A stretch of 64,000 nt of DNA from Longimicrobium sp. (GCF_036388275.1 NZ_DASVSF010000008.1:178173-242172), one strand, 5' to 3'; counted from the stretch's first letter, positions 7,425-17,150 are shown. The notes: generated by a model from the letters alone, not told the origin. Made by a program: numbers and translations.

Positions 7425-10400
7425 TTGCCCCCGCCCCCCCGCAGCAGCGCCTTCCCGAGCTCATCTCGCGGCTCGGCGCCCTTCTCGAAGAAATCGACGA
7501 CGCCACCGGCGGCCAGGTGGACGCCCTGGTGGACCCGGCCGGCCAGGTGAGCTGGCTTCTGCGCGGCGCCCAGGAGGCGCTGGTGCGGCAGGAGCAGGAG
7601 TTCCGCGCCCTGGCCGAGAACTCCGCCGACCTCATCCTGCGCGTGAGCCCGGGGCTCCGGGTGCTGTACGCCAACCCCGCGGCGCTGGGGATGCGGGGTG
7701 AGCCGCTGGAAACGCTGCGCGGGACGCCCCTTCACGTGGTTACGGGAGGCGAGGCGGGAACGGACGAGCTGCAGGCCGAGATCCAGGAGGTCGTGGCGAC
7801 GGGCCAGCCGCGCGAGGCCGAGTTCGTCTTTGGCGAAGGCGCCTCCGGGCGCGTGCTCCACGCGCGCCTGAACCCCGAGCTGGGGACGGACGGCGAGCTC
7901 GCCTCCGTCCTGGCGGTGCTGCGCGACACCACCGCCATCCATGCCTCCACCCGGGAGCTGGCGGCGGCGCACAAGCGCATCAGCGGCATCCTGGAAAGCG
8001 TCACGGACGCGTTCTTCTCGCTGGACGCCGGCTGGCGCTTCACGTACCTGAACTCGCGCGCCGAAACGCTGATGCGCCGGGAGCGCGCGGAGCTGCTGGG
8101 CCAGTCGCTGTGGGAGGCCTTTCCGTCCGCGGTCGGCACCCGGTTCGAAACGGAGTACCGCCGCGTGGCCGCCGAGCGCGTGCCGAGCGTGTTCGAGGAG
8201 TTCTACGCCCCGCTGAACACCTGGCGCGAGGTGCACGCGTATCCGGCCGAGGATGGCGGGGTGTCCGTCTACTTCCGCGACATCAGCGAGCGCAAGGCCC
8301 GGGAGCGCGAAACCGCCGACCTGGTGGAGCGGCTGGCGACCAAGCGCGCGCTGCTCGAGGCCGTGCTCCGCCAACTTCCCGTGGGCGTGGTGATCGCCGA
8401 GGCCCCGTCCGGGCGGCTGCTGATGGGCAACGAGCAGGTGGACCAGATCTTCGGCCACGGCTACCGGCCCTCGGCCTCCATCGGCGAGTACGGGGAGTGG
8501 GTGGGCCATCACCCCGACGGGCGCCGGGTGCAGTCCGAGGAGTGGCCCCTTTCCCGGGCGCTGCGCACCGGCGTGCCGGCCGGCCCCGACGAGTACCACG
8601 TGCCCCGGGCCGACGGCACGCGCGGCACCGCCCGGCTGAGCGCCTCGCCGGTGATGGACGCGCAGGGCGCGGTGATCGCGGGGGTGGTGGTGATCGCCGA
8701 CGTCACCGAGCAGCGCGGCGCGCTCGACGCGCTGCGCGCCAGCGACGAACGCTTCCGGCTGGTGAACCTTGCCACCAACGACATCATCTACGACTGGGAG
8801 CTGGTGGCCGGCACGCTGGACTGGAACGCCGCCCTGGGCACCCTGGGACACGACCAGGCCACCGTTCCCCGGACGGCGGCCTGGTGGTACGAGCAGGTTC
8901 ACCCCGACGACATCGTCCGCGTACGGGCCAGCCTGGACCGCTTCCTGGCCGGGAGGGGGCTCTTCTGGTCCGAGGACTACCGCTTCCGGCGCGCGGACGG
9001 CTCGTACGCCCGCGTGTACGACCGCGCCCACCTGGTGCGCACCGGCGACGGACGGCCGGAACGGATGATCGGCTCCATGCTCGACGTCAGCCAGCGCGAC
9101 GCGGCCGACGCCGCGCTCCACCACCAGGCGCTGCTGCTGGACACCGTGGAGCAGGCGGTGATCGCCACCGACCCGCGGGGGCACATCACCTACTGGAACC
9201 GCTTCGCCGAAGAGCTCTACGGGTGGAAGCGCCACGAGGTGATGGGCCGCTCCGTGGTGGAGGTGACCCCCTCGGAAGAGATGATGCAGGAGGCCGCGAA
9301 GATCATGGAGCGGCTGTCGCGGGGCGAAAGCTGGTCGGGGCAGTTCCCGGTGCGGCGCAGGGACGGCACCACCTTCGTGGCCCAGGTGACGGACACGCCC
9401 ATCTGCGGCCCCACGGGCGAGCTGGTGGGCGTGGTGGGAGTGTCGTTCGACATCACCGAGCGGCGCGAGCTCGAGGAGCAGCTTCGCCAGTCGCAGAAGA
9501 TGGACGCCGTGGGGCAGCTGGCCGGCGGGGTGGCCCACGACTTCAACAACCTGCTCACCGTCATCCAGGGCACCGTCGAGCTGCTGAAGGCCGACCTGCC
9601 CCCGGCCGACCCCGTCCGCGACGACATCCACCAGATCGGCGAGGCGGCCGAGCGCGCGGCCACCCTCACGCGCCAGCTGCTGGCCTTCAGCCGCCGGCAG
9701 ATCCTGAAGCCCCAGCCCGTGAACCTGGCCAGCCTGGTGAGCGGCCTGCTCCCCATGCTCAAGCGGCTGATCGGCGAGGACGTGGAGCTGCGCTTCCAGG
9801 CCGGCGCCGCGGCGGCGCAGGCCGAGGCCGACCCCGGGCAGCTGGAGCAGGTGCTGATGAACCTGGTGGTGAACGCCCGCGACGCCATTCCGGCCGGCGG
9901 CGGGCGGATCATGGTGGAAACGCGCGAAGTGGAGGTGCGGGCCGGCGACGAGGGTCCCGACGCCGGGCTGGCCCCGGGGCGCTACGCCGTGCTGGCGGTG
10001 CGCGACTCGGGAACGGGGATGCCGGAGGAGGTGCGCCGGCGCGTGTTCGAGCCGTTCTTCACCACCAAGGAGCCCGGGAAGGGCACGGGGCTGGGGCTGA
10101 GCACGGTATATGGCATCGCCAGGCAGAGCGACGGCCACGTCTTCGTAGACAGCGCGCCGGGGAAGGGCACCGAGTTCCGGGTGTACCTGCCCGCCCGGGC
10201 CACGCCGGAGCCGGCCGGCGCGGAGCCGCAGGCCCTGCCGCCCACCGGCACCGAGACCGTGCTGCTGATCGAGGACGAGGAGGCGGTGCGCAGCCTGACG
10301 CGCCGCGTGCTCACCCGCCACGGCTACACCGTGCTGGAGGCGCGCGACGGCTCGGAGGCGCTGGAGCTGGCCCGGCTGCAGGCCGACCGCATCGACCTGG

Positions 10401-10624
10401 TGATCTCGGACGTGGTGATGCCGGGGCGCAGCGGGCCGGCCGCGGCCGCGGAGATCTCGGGGATCGCAGGCGGCGTGCCCGTGCTGTACATGTCGGGATA
10501 CACCGACGACGACATCCTCCGCCGGGGGATCCGCACCGCCGACACCCACTTCCTCCAGAAGCCCTTCTCGCCGCACGCCATCCTGGCCCAGGTGCGCTCG
10601 CTGCTCGACGCGCGGCGGTACTGA
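7421..10624 (+). CDS. Hybrid sensor histidine kinase, multi-PAS with C-terminal receiver
   Basis: A 1067-residue cytoplasmic kinase with no membrane segment. About five PAS-like modules (roughly 65-180, 185-300, 310-430, 440-560 and 565-690) precede a HisKA box (G-G-V-A-H706-D-F-N-N) and an HATPase domain with N-box M-N-L-V-V-N-A-R-D-A and G boxes D-S-G-T-G-M and G-T-G-L-G-L. A receiver domain ends the protein, with phospho-acceptor D997 in L-V-I-S-D-V-V-M-P and lysine in L-Q-K-P-F. It starts inside the kaiB stop codon, making it the third gene of the kai operon. It probably couples a KaiC/KaiB state or a small-molecule signal to phosphotransfer, by analogy with cyanobacterial SasA; it lacks a KaiB-like N domain. 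Confidence 0.93.
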   Translation: MIAPAPPQQRLPELISRLGALLEEIDDATGGQVDALVDPAGQVSWLLRGAQEALVRQEQEFRALAENSADLILRVSPGLRVLYANPAALGMRGEPLETLRGTPLHVVTGGEAGTDELQAEIQEVVATGQPREAEFVFGEGASGRVLHARLNPELGTDGELASVLAVLRDTTAIHASTRELAAAHKRISGILESVTDAFFSLDAGWRFTYLNSRAETLMRRERAELLGQSLWEAFPSAVGTRFETEYRRVAAERVPSVFEEFYAPLNTWREVHAYPAEDGGVSVYFRDISERKARERETADLVERLATKRALLEAVLRQLPVGVVIAEAPSGRLLMGNEQVDQIFGHGYRPSASIGEYGEWVGHHPDGRRVQSEEWPLSRALRTGVPAGPDEYHVPRADGTRGTARLSASPVMDAQGAVIAGVVVIADVTEQRGALDALRASDERFRLVNLATNDIIYDWELVAGTLDWNAALGTLGHDQATVPRTAAWWYEQVHPDDIVRVRASLDRFLAGRGLFWSEDYRFRRADGSYARVYDRAHLVRTGDGRPERMIGSMLDVSQRDAADAALHHQALLLDTVEQAVIATDPRGHITYWNRFAEELYGWKRHEVMGRSVVEVTPSEEMMQEAAKIMERLSRGESWSGQFPVRRRDGTTFVAQVTDTPICGPTGELVGVVGVSFDITERRELEEQLRQSQKMDAVGQLAGGVAHDFNNLLTVIQGTVELLKADLPPADPVRDDIHQIGEAAERAATLTRQLLAFSRRQILKPQPVNLASLVSGLLPMLKRLIGEDVELRFQAGAAAAQAEADPGQLEQVLMNLVVNARDAIPAGGGRIMVETREVEVRAGDEGPDAGLAPGRYAVLAVRDSGTGMPEEVRRRVFEPFFTTKEPGKGTGLGLSTVYGIARQSDGHVFVDSAPGKGTEFRVYLPARATPEPAGAEPQALPPTGTETVLLIEDEEAVRSLTRRVLTRHGYTVLEARDGSEALELARLQADRIDLVISDVVMPGRSGPAAAAEISGIAGGVPVLYMSGYTDDDILRRGIRTADTHFLQKPFSPHAILAQVRSLLDARRY

Positions 10625-10799
10625 TCCGCGGGGGGATGACGGAGCGATGCTCGACACTCCGGCCGGAGCCGCACCGGGCGCTCCGGCCGAAGCACGCGTG
10701 TAGCAGCTTGTCCGATACCGGCTCCGGGCCTACATTTGCGGCGCGGCGTCCGTTTCCGCGTCCTCCCAGGCACATCCCAAGGCACTACCGAGGTACCCC

Positions 10800-12770
10800 A
10801 TGCGTTTCCTGGCCACGCTGCTCGGCCTGTCCCTGGCCGGGGCGGCCCCCGCCTTCGCGCAGGCACCGGTCATCACCGAGCAGGGCGACCCGTCCGTCCG
10901 CACCGACACCATCTACAAACTGGCGGTAGACCCGGCCGACTACCCCGAAGACGAGTACGTCGTGCTGCTGGACGACGGCGTGCTGCGCCGCGAGGCCGAC
11001 GGCACCGGCACCTTCACCTACCGGATGGTGGCCCAGGTGCTCACCCCCGAGGCGGCCGAGCAGTTCGGCGAGCAGAGCTTCGGGTGGGACATGAAGCGCG
11101 AGCGCTTTCGCCTGAACTGGATCCGCGTGATCGACGCGAAGACGGGGCGGGTGATCAGCGACAAGCCCGTGCACGACCAGGAAAGCCGCGCCGAGGTGGA
11201 GTTCGACGCCCCCGTGTACACCGACCAGCAGACGCGGCGGATGTCGCTGGGCGGCGTGGTGCCGGGCACCATCGTGGACTACAGCATCACCACCGAAACG
11301 CTGGAGCCGGTGCTGCCGGGCGACTTCACGCAGTCGTGGAGCGTGCACATGGGCGTGCCCGTGCGCCGCTCGCGCCTGGTCGTGGACGTGCCCGACGGCT
11401 ACCAGCCGCGCATCATCGAGAACAACCTGAACTTCCGTCCGCGGGTGGTGGCGCGGAACGGCCGGCGCGTGTACACCTGGGCCGCCGCCGACGTCGTGAA
11501 CGTCAAGCCCGAGATGTTCGCGGCGACGGACAGCAACAAGGTGTACATGAACATCGCGGTGGGCGGGCGCACCGAGTGGGCCGACATCGCCCGCTGGTAC
11601 GCCGGCCTTTCCGCCGGCCGCTACACGCTGACGCCGGAGATCGAGGCAAAGCTGGCCGAGGTGCTGAAGGACGCGCGCACCCGCGACGACTCGCTGCGCG
11701 CCGTGCACCGCTGGGTGGCGCAGGACTTCCGCTACGTGTCGCTCTCTCTCGGCATCGGCGGGTATCAGCCGCGCACCCCGGCCGAGGTGTTCCAGACGCA
11801 GTACGGCGACTGCAAGGACAAGGCGACGTTCTTCATCGCGGTGCTCAAGCGGATGGGCATCGACGCGTACCCCGTGCTGCTGAACTCGTACGGCGCGGCG
11901 GACGAGGCGCTGCCCTCGGTCCACCAGTTCAACCACATGATCGCGGCGGTGCCCAACCCGGGCGGGGGCTACACCTACCTGGACCTTACGGCCGAGCTGA
12001 TTCCCTACGGCGAGGTGAGCCCCGGCTACCAGGGCGACCTGGGGCTGGTGGTGCACCCCGACGGCCGCGGCGAGGAGATCCGCTTTCCGCGCGTGGAGCC
12101 CTCGGCCAACCGCATGGAAACGTCCATCGCCGGCGAGCTGGCGGAGGACGGCACCTTCAAGGGCACGTACACCACGCGGGCCGCCGGCGCGGCGCAGTAC
12201 AGCCTGCGCAGCGCCTTTTCGTCGCGCATCACCCCGCGCGACCGCGAGAACATCACGCGCACCATGGCGCAGAACGTGTTCGAGGGCGCCAAGGGCGACA
12301 GCCTGGAGGTCTTCGACGGCAAGGACCTGCGCGCCGAGCCGCGCACGCGCCTGTGGCTTTCGGGCGGCCGCGCGGCGCGCGCCTCGGGGGGCACCCTGAT
12401 CCTTACCCTGCCCTTTCCCAACGGGCAGAGCAGCGAAGTGATCACCGGCCTGGAGTCGGCGGAGGGGCCGCGGCGCTTCGACATCGACGTGGCCGAGGTG
12501 ATCGGGCCCGTCGAGATGGTGTGGGAAGCCCGGCTGACGCTCCCCGAGGGATTCCGCGCACGGCTCCCCGAGTCGGTGGACGCCAGCAGCGCGTTCGGGC
12601 GCTACTCGGCCGAGTACGCGCAGGAGGGGCGGGAGCTTCGCGTGACGCGGCGGATGGCCGGCACCCGCGGCACCCAGCCCAAGGAGCGCCTTCCCGACCT
12701 GCTGAAGTTCCTGCGCGACGCGAGCCGCGACGACGTGCAGTTCATCATCATCGAGCGCGCGGCGGGCTGA
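10800..12770 (+). CDS. Secreted DUF3857 / transglutaminase-like protein
   Basis: A 656-residue exported protein. A signal peptide (M-R-F-L-A-T-L-L-G to A-F-A-Q-A, cleavage about residue 21) is followed by a DUF3857 beta domain (about 50-230). A transglutaminase-like domain comes next, with catalytic Cys in Q-Y-G-D-C-K-D-K-A, His in V-H-Q-F-N-H-M and Asp in Y-L-D-L-T. The C-terminal third is beta-rich. The fold is known in Bacteroidota and Gemmatimonadota surface proteins; substrates are uncharacterised. It begins 175 bases after the kinase gene and is followed by a strong hairpin terminator, so it is probably its own transcription unit. Confidence 0.87.
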   Translation: MRFLATLLGLSLAGAAPAFAQAPVITEQGDPSVRTDTIYKLAVDPADYPEDEYVVLLDDGVLRREADGTGTFTYRMVAQVLTPEAAEQFGEQSFGWDMKRERFRLNWIRVIDAKTGRVISDKPVHDQESRAEVEFDAPVYTDQQTRRMSLGGVVPGTIVDYSITTETLEPVLPGDFTQSWSVHMGVPVRRSRLVVDVPDGYQPRIIENNLNFRPRVVARNGRRVYTWAAADVVNVKPEMFAATDSNKVYMNIAVGGRTEWADIARWYAGLSAGRYTLTPEIEAKLAEVLKDARTRDDSLRAVHRWVAQDFRYVSLSLGIGGYQPRTPAEVFQTQYGDCKDKATFFIAVLKRMGIDAYPVLLNSYGAADEALPSVHQFNHMIAAVPNPGGGYTYLDLTAELIPYGEVSPGYQGDLGLVVHPDGRGEEIRFPRVEPSANRMETSIAGELAEDGTFKGTYTTRAAGAAQYSLRSAFSSRITPRDRENITRTMAQNVFEGAKGDSLEVFDGKDLRAEPRTRLWLSGGRAARASGGTLILTLPFPNGQSSEVITGLESAEGPRRFDIDVAEVIGPVEMVWEARLTLPEGFRARLPESVDASSAFGRYSAEYAQEGRELRVTRRMAGTRGTQPKERLPDLLKFLRDASRDDVQFIIIERAAG

Positions 12771-12790
12771 CCGTTCCGGCTCCGCAACAA

Positions 12791-12829
12791 GACGACCGCC
12801 CCCGGCCGCCGCCGGGGGCGGTCGTCTTT
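12791..12829 (+). terminator. Rho-independent-type hairpin after the transglutaminase gene
   Basis: A near-perfect GC-rich stem (GACGACCGCCCCCGGC against GCCGGGGGCGGTCGTC) with a very short loop, followed by TTTC. It lies 20 bases after the stop codon. The T tract is short, as often seen in this window. Confidence 0.8.
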
Positions 12830-12896
12830 CATCGCGCGGCGGACGCAGGACGAAGGGCGCGGATCGTGCCCCGGAAACGCAGTTGATCCGTGCACT

Positions 12897-12925
12897 TTGC
12901 GCACGGCTGGCGAGTTCGGTATGTT
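12897..12925 (+). promoter_or_regulatory. Candidate uvrA promoter
   Basis: TTGCGC and TATGTT are separated by 17 bases and end ten bases before the uvrA ATG, which would give an almost leaderless transcript. No LexA-type dyad was seen here. Prediction from consensus only. Confidence 0.35.
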
Positions 12926-12934
12926 TTCGGGAAC

Positions 12935-15787
12935 ATGAAGGATCGCATCGTCATTCGCGGGGCCCGGCAGCACAACCTCAAGAACCTGGACCTGGACATC
13001 CCCCGGCGCGCCGTCGTCGTCGTCACGGGGCCGTCGGGTTCGGGCAAGTCGTCGCTGGCCTTCGACACCGTCTACGCCGAGGGGCAGCGGCGTTACGTGG
13101 AGTCGCTTTCCACCTACGCCAAGCAGTTCCTTGACCGGATGGAAAAGCCGGACGTGGACCGGGTGGAGGGCATTTCGCCCGCCGTGGCCATCGAGCAGCG
13201 CAACCCCACCAAGACCAGCCGCAGCACCGTGGGCACGGCGACGGAGGTGTACGACTACCTTCGCCTGCTGTGGGCGCGGGTAGGGCGCACCTACTGCCCC
13301 GGCCCGCACCCGGACCAGCCGTGCGGGCGCGAGGTGAAGCCCGACAGCGTGCAGTCGGCCACCGACGCCATCCTCGCGCTCCCCGGCGGCACCCGGCTGA
13401 TGGTGTGCTTTCCCCTTCCGCTCTCCGCCCGCGTCACCCACGCGCTCGTGGTGGACAACCTTCGCGCGCTGGGCTTCGTACGCCTGCTGGCGGACGGGCG
13501 CGAGCTTCACCTGGACGAGCTGCCCGAGGGAATCGACCTCACCACGTCTCGCGAGCTGCTGGTGGTGGTCGACCGCCTGAAGGCCGACCCGGACGACGTC
13601 GCGCGCCTGGCGGACTCGCTGCAGACGGCCTTCGCCGAGGGCGAGGGCGAGGCCGTCGCCGTTCCCGTCGCGGCGCCGGCGCTGCGCTTCACGGAGCGGT
13701 TCCGCTGCCCGGACCACCCGGAGATCGAGTTCGCCACCCCCTCGCCCCAGCTCTTTTCCTTCAACAACCCGTACGGCTCGTGCCCGGAGTGCACCGGCTT
13801 CGGCGCGGTGCTGCGCTACGACGAGTCGCTGATCGTTCCCAACGCGTCGCGCTCGCTGGCCGAGGGCGCGGTAGACCCGTGGAGCAAGCCGCGGTATGAG
13901 GACCGCCGCCGCAAGCTCTCGGACTTCGCCGCCAAGCAGGGCGTGTCGATGGACACGCCGTGGACCGGGCTTCCGGAGGAGTTCCGCCGCGCCGTCCTCA
14001 ACGGCACGCGCGGGTTCCAGGGCATGTTCCAGTTCCTGGAGGCGCTGGAGGAAAAGCGCTACAAGCAGTACATCCGCGTCTTCCTTCGCCAGTACCAGAG
14101 CAGCCAGGACTGCCCGGTGTGCGGCGGCGCCAAGCTGCGTCCCGAGGCGCTGCGGGTGCGCGTGGCCAACCGCACCGTGGCCGACGTTTCCGCCCTTCCC
14201 CTGGCCCGGCTGCGGCCCTGGCTGGCGGCCATGCTGCACGGCCGCGCGGGCGACCCCGACTGCCCTCAGCCGCCGCTGACCGGGCAGGAGCGCGAGATCG
14301 CCGAGTCCATCCTCAAGGAGCTGGACTCGCGGGTAGGCTTTCTGGTGGACGTGGGGCTGGGATACCTGACGCTCGACCGGCAGACGCGCACCCTCTCCGG
14401 TGGCGAGGCGCAGCGCATTTCCCTCTCCAACGCGCTCGGCAGCCGCCTGGTCGACACGCTGTACGTCCTCGACGAGCCCACGATCGGCCTACACCCCGCG
14501 GACAACGACCGGCTGCTTCGCCTGCTGGTGCGCCTGCGCGAGCACGGCAACACCGTCATCGTGGTGGAGCACGACCCCGAGGCCATGCGGCTGGCCGACT
14601 GGCTGGTGGAGCTGGGGCCGGGCAGCGGCGAGCTGGGTGGCGAGCTGATGTTCCAGGGCACGCTGGAGCAGCTGATGGTGGCCGACACGCTGACGGGCCG
14701 CTACCTGTCCGGCCGGGAAAGCATCGCCGTTCCCGCCCGCCGGCGGGCGGTTGACGGGCTGCGGCTGCGGCTGGAGGGCGCGCGCGAGCACAACCTGAAG
14801 GGCGACGCGGCCGTCTTTCCCCTGGGCGCCATCACGGTGGTGACGGGGGTGTCGGGATCGGGAAAGAGCACGCTGGTGCACGACGTTCTCTTCCGCGCGG
14901 TGGAGCGCGAACTCTCCGGCGGCGAGACCAGCGCCAAGCGGCACCTGGGCGAAACGGTGGGCGGATACGAGCGGCTGCAGGGCGTGGGCACGCTGCGCGA
15001 GGTGGTGCTGGTGGACCAGTCGCCCATTGGCCGCACGCCGCGCTCGAATCCCGTGACCTACATCAAGGCGTACGACGACGTGCGCCGCATCTTCTCGTCC
15101 CTCCCCGACGCCAGGCGGCTGGGGTTCGGGCCCGGGCACTTCTCCTTCAACGTGGCGGGCGGGCGCTGCGAGGCCTGCAAGGGCGAGGGGCAGGTGCAGG
15201 TGGAGATGGTGTTCATGGCCGACGTGTTCGTGCCGTGTGAAATCTGCGGCGGCGCGCGGTTCAAGCCCGAGGTGCTGGAGGTGAAGTACCGGGGCCGGTC
15301 CATCCGCGACGTGCTGGAGATGACGGTGGACGAGGCCATCCGCTTCTTTCTTCACGAAGACCGGCTGGGCGAAATCCTCTGGCACCTTCAGCAGGTGGGG
15401 CTGGGATACCTGCGGCTGGGGCAGCCCGCGCCCACGCTGTCGGGAGGCGAGGCGCAGCGGATCAAGGTGGCGCGTGAGCTGGCGATGGGGGCGCGGCGCG
15501 GCGGGCGGAAGCTGTACATCATGGACGAGCCCACCACCGGGCTTCACATGGACGACATCCGCAAGCTGCTGCGCGTGCTGGGAGACCTGGCCGACGCGGG
15601 GCACACGGTGATCCTGATCGAGCACAACCTGGACGTCATCAAGACGGCGGACTGGATCGTGGACCTGGGCCCCGGCGCGGGCCCCGACGGCGGGCACGTC
15701 GTAGCGATGGGGAGGCCGGAGGAGATCGTCGCGGTGCCGGAGAGCGTGACGGGCCAGTGGCTGGCGCCGCTGCTGGCTTCTGATTGA
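12935..15787 (+). CDS. uvrA: Excinuclease ABC subunit A
   Basis: A 950-residue UvrA, the damage-recognition ATPase of nucleotide excision repair. Both ABC modules are complete: Walker A G-P-S-G-S-G-K-S-S and G-V-S-G-S-G-K-S-T, two L-S-G-G-E-A-Q-R-I signatures and Walker B in Y-V-L-D-E-P-T and Y-I-M-D-E-P-T. The second zinc module is a normal C-x-x-C...C-x-x-C (C-E-A-C and C-E-I-C). The first has C-P-D-H in place of the usual C-x-x-C before L-F-S-F-N-N-P and C-P-E-C. The ATG at 12935 gives the family opening M-K-D-R-I-V-I-R-G-A-R. Length is normal. uvrB is not in the window. Confidence 0.97.
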   Translation: MKDRIVIRGARQHNLKNLDLDIPRRAVVVVTGPSGSGKSSLAFDTVYAEGQRRYVESLSTYAKQFLDRMEKPDVDRVEGISPAVAIEQRNPTKTSRSTVGTATEVYDYLRLLWARVGRTYCPGPHPDQPCGREVKPDSVQSATDAILALPGGTRLMVCFPLPLSARVTHALVVDNLRALGFVRLLADGRELHLDELPEGIDLTTSRELLVVVDRLKADPDDVARLADSLQTAFAEGEGEAVAVPVAAPALRFTERFRCPDHPEIEFATPSPQLFSFNNPYGSCPECTGFGAVLRYDESLIVPNASRSLAEGAVDPWSKPRYEDRRRKLSDFAAKQGVSMDTPWTGLPEEFRRAVLNGTRGFQGMFQFLEALEEKRYKQYIRVFLRQYQSSQDCPVCGGAKLRPEALRVRVANRTVADVSALPLARLRPWLAAMLHGRAGDPDCPQPPLTGQEREIAESILKELDSRVGFLVDVGLGYLTLDRQTRTLSGGEAQRISLSNALGSRLVDTLYVLDEPTIGLHPADNDRLLRLLVRLREHGNTVIVVEHDPEAMRLADWLVELGPGSGELGGELMFQGTLEQLMVADTLTGRYLSGRESIAVPARRRAVDGLRLRLEGAREHNLKGDAAVFPLGAITVVTGVSGSGKSTLVHDVLFRAVERELSGGETSAKRHLGETVGGYERLQGVGTLREVVLVDQSPIGRTPRSNPVTYIKAYDDVRRIFSSLPDARRLGFGPGHFSFNVAGGRCEACKGEGQVQVEMVFMADVFVPCEICGGARFKPEVLEVKYRGRSIRDVLEMTVDEAIRFFLHEDRLGEILWHLQQVGLGYLRLGQPAPTLSGGEAQRIKVARELAMGARRGGRKLYIMDEPTTGLHMDDIRKLLRVLGDLADAGHTVILIEHNLDVIKTADWIVDLGPGAGPDGGHVVAMGRPEEIVAVPESVTGQWLAPLLASD

Positions 15788-15796
15788 AACGAATAA

Positions 15797-15903
15797 ACTG
15801 TATTTCACGCAGAGGGCGCAGAGAAGACAGAGAGGACGCAGAGGGGCCGTAGCTGCCCTCTGCGTCCTCTCAGTTCCCTCTGCGCCCTCTGCGTGAAACT
15901 GTT
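15797..15903. repeat. Long imperfect inverted repeat, CACGCAGAG family
   Basis: Two arms of about 45 bases, built from TTCACGCAGAGGGCGCAGAG and GAGGACGCAGAGG words, face each other around a loop near 15850. It separates the convergent uvrA and hipA genes, where it may act as a bidirectional terminator. The last twelve hipA codons and the hipA stop lie inside the right arm. A second copy of this family is at 56389. Confidence 0.9.
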
Positions 15904-17150
15904 TTGGAGGGAGTCACCTCAGCACCGGTCGTGGCGCTGATGGTTTTCAGCCGCTCCTGGATGCGTCTGATCCACGGGCGGATGACTCCCGCCTCGCGCG
16001 CAAACCTCGGCCAGTCCGCGACCGCGGCGGCCACCTCCTCCTGGATCTGCTTCGACTCGCGCGGCGGGATGCTCATGCGCGAGGCGACCTGCTCGAACTC
16101 GCGGGTACCCGGCGCACGGCCTTCGCCCGCGACCGCCATGGTGTGCTCCCCGCCAGGCCCGCCGCTGAAGGTGAGGTCGTAGGCCGGCGTCAGCTCCCAC
16201 GTTCCATCCGGCTGCATGAGAAAGGCGAAGTTCTTTGCGTGGTCGTCGCGGTTGTGGGCCAGCACGTTGAACACCATCCGCCGGAACGCCGCCTTTACGG
16301 CCACATGGCTGGCCGTGAGCGCCCACGCCGCGCGCAGGTAGCCCTCGTAGTCCAGGCTGGGCAGGCGGTAGTCGGCGTTCAGCAGGCCGGCGAGCGTATG
16401 GACGTGCCGCCGCTCGCCAGCCGGCCGATCGAACCGCTCCGCGCCGAAGAACCGCCCTCCGTCGCGCGTTTCGAACAGCCGGGCCGGCGGCACGTCGATT
16501 CCCGCGGCCCGCGCCATCGCCGCGTAGGCGAGCTCGATGGTCCCGGCGTCGGGCGGATCCTCGCGCGAGCCGAATTTCACGATGTACGCGCGGTATCCTT
16601 CCGGCACCTCGTCGCTTCCCGACACGATGGACCCGTCGCGCTCGTGGTACGCCACCACCACCTTGGGCCGCGCACCGCCGGGCGAGCCGCCCGCCCGCAT
16701 CAGCTCGGGAAGCACGTCCTCGCCGCTTCCCTCGAGCAGCCGCTCCGACTGCGCGGCAAGCTCGGCCAGGTCCACCGCACCCCCTTCGTCGTCCGGGCCG
16801 GTTTCGGGATGATAGGTGAGCGCGCCCATCCCGCGGCGGCCCAGGTAGCTCAGGCGGTCGGCGGCGGTGATGGCTTCGCGGGTGATTCCGCGCTTCCGAA
16901 AGGCACGGTCCATCAGCAGCAGGCCCCACCCGTCCGGAAGCGAGTCGTTGAAGACGCCGTGAAGGCCGGCGAACGGCGTGGGCGGGGCCTCGAAGACGCC
17001 CGGACGCAACGGCAGGTGCAGCGGCGAAAGCTGGAGCCCGGTGTCCAGAAAGGCGGGGTCGTACTCGAACGCCATCACGCGGCCGTGCTGGACCAGCCGG
17101 CCCACGCGCACGTCGCGGGCGTCGGCCAGGCGCACCTCGAGCGCGCTCAC
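15870..17150 (-). CDS. hipA: HipA-family Ser/Thr kinase toxin
   Basis: A 426-residue HipA-like toxin. The N-terminal domain carries F-N-D-S-L-P-D-G-W-G. The kinase core includes G-G-A-R-P-K-V-V-V, the catalytic H299-N-R-D302-D-H-A-K-N307 and the metal-binding D-L-T in T-P-A-Y-D-L-T. Known HipA proteins phosphorylate glutamyl-tRNA synthetase or related targets and cause dormancy. It starts inside the stop region of hipB (four-base overlap). The final residues S-K-T-V-S-R-R-G-R-R-G-N are encoded by a dispersed repeat and are not expected to belong to the family. Confidence 0.93.
   Translation of the reverse strand: MSALEVRLADARDVRVGRLVQHGRVMAFEYDPAFLDTGLQLSPLHLPLRPGVFEAPPTPFAGLHGVFNDSLPDGWGLLLMDRAFRKRGITREAITAADRLSYLGRRGMGALTYHPETGPDDEGGAVDLAELAAQSERLLEGSGEDVLPELMRAGGSPGGARPKVVVAYHERDGSIVSGSDEVPEGYRAYIVKFGSREDPPDAGTIELAYAAMARAAGIDVPPARLFETRDGGRFFGAERFDRPAGERRHVHTLAGLLNADYRLPSLDYEGYLRAAWALTASHVAVKAAFRRMVFNVLAHNRDDHAKNFAFLMQPDGTWELTPAYDLTFSGGPGGEHTMAVAGEGRAPGTREFEQVASRMSIPPRESKQIQEEVAAAVADWPRFAREAGVIRPWIRRIQERLKTISATTGAEVTPSKTVSRRGRRGN

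Noticed and set aside
6821..10657. Open frame of over 1200 codons on the minus strand opposite the hybrid kinase
   Set aside because: The plus strand encodes an intact PAS/HisKA/receiver protein; the antisense frame has only low-complexity Arg/His/Gly sequence.
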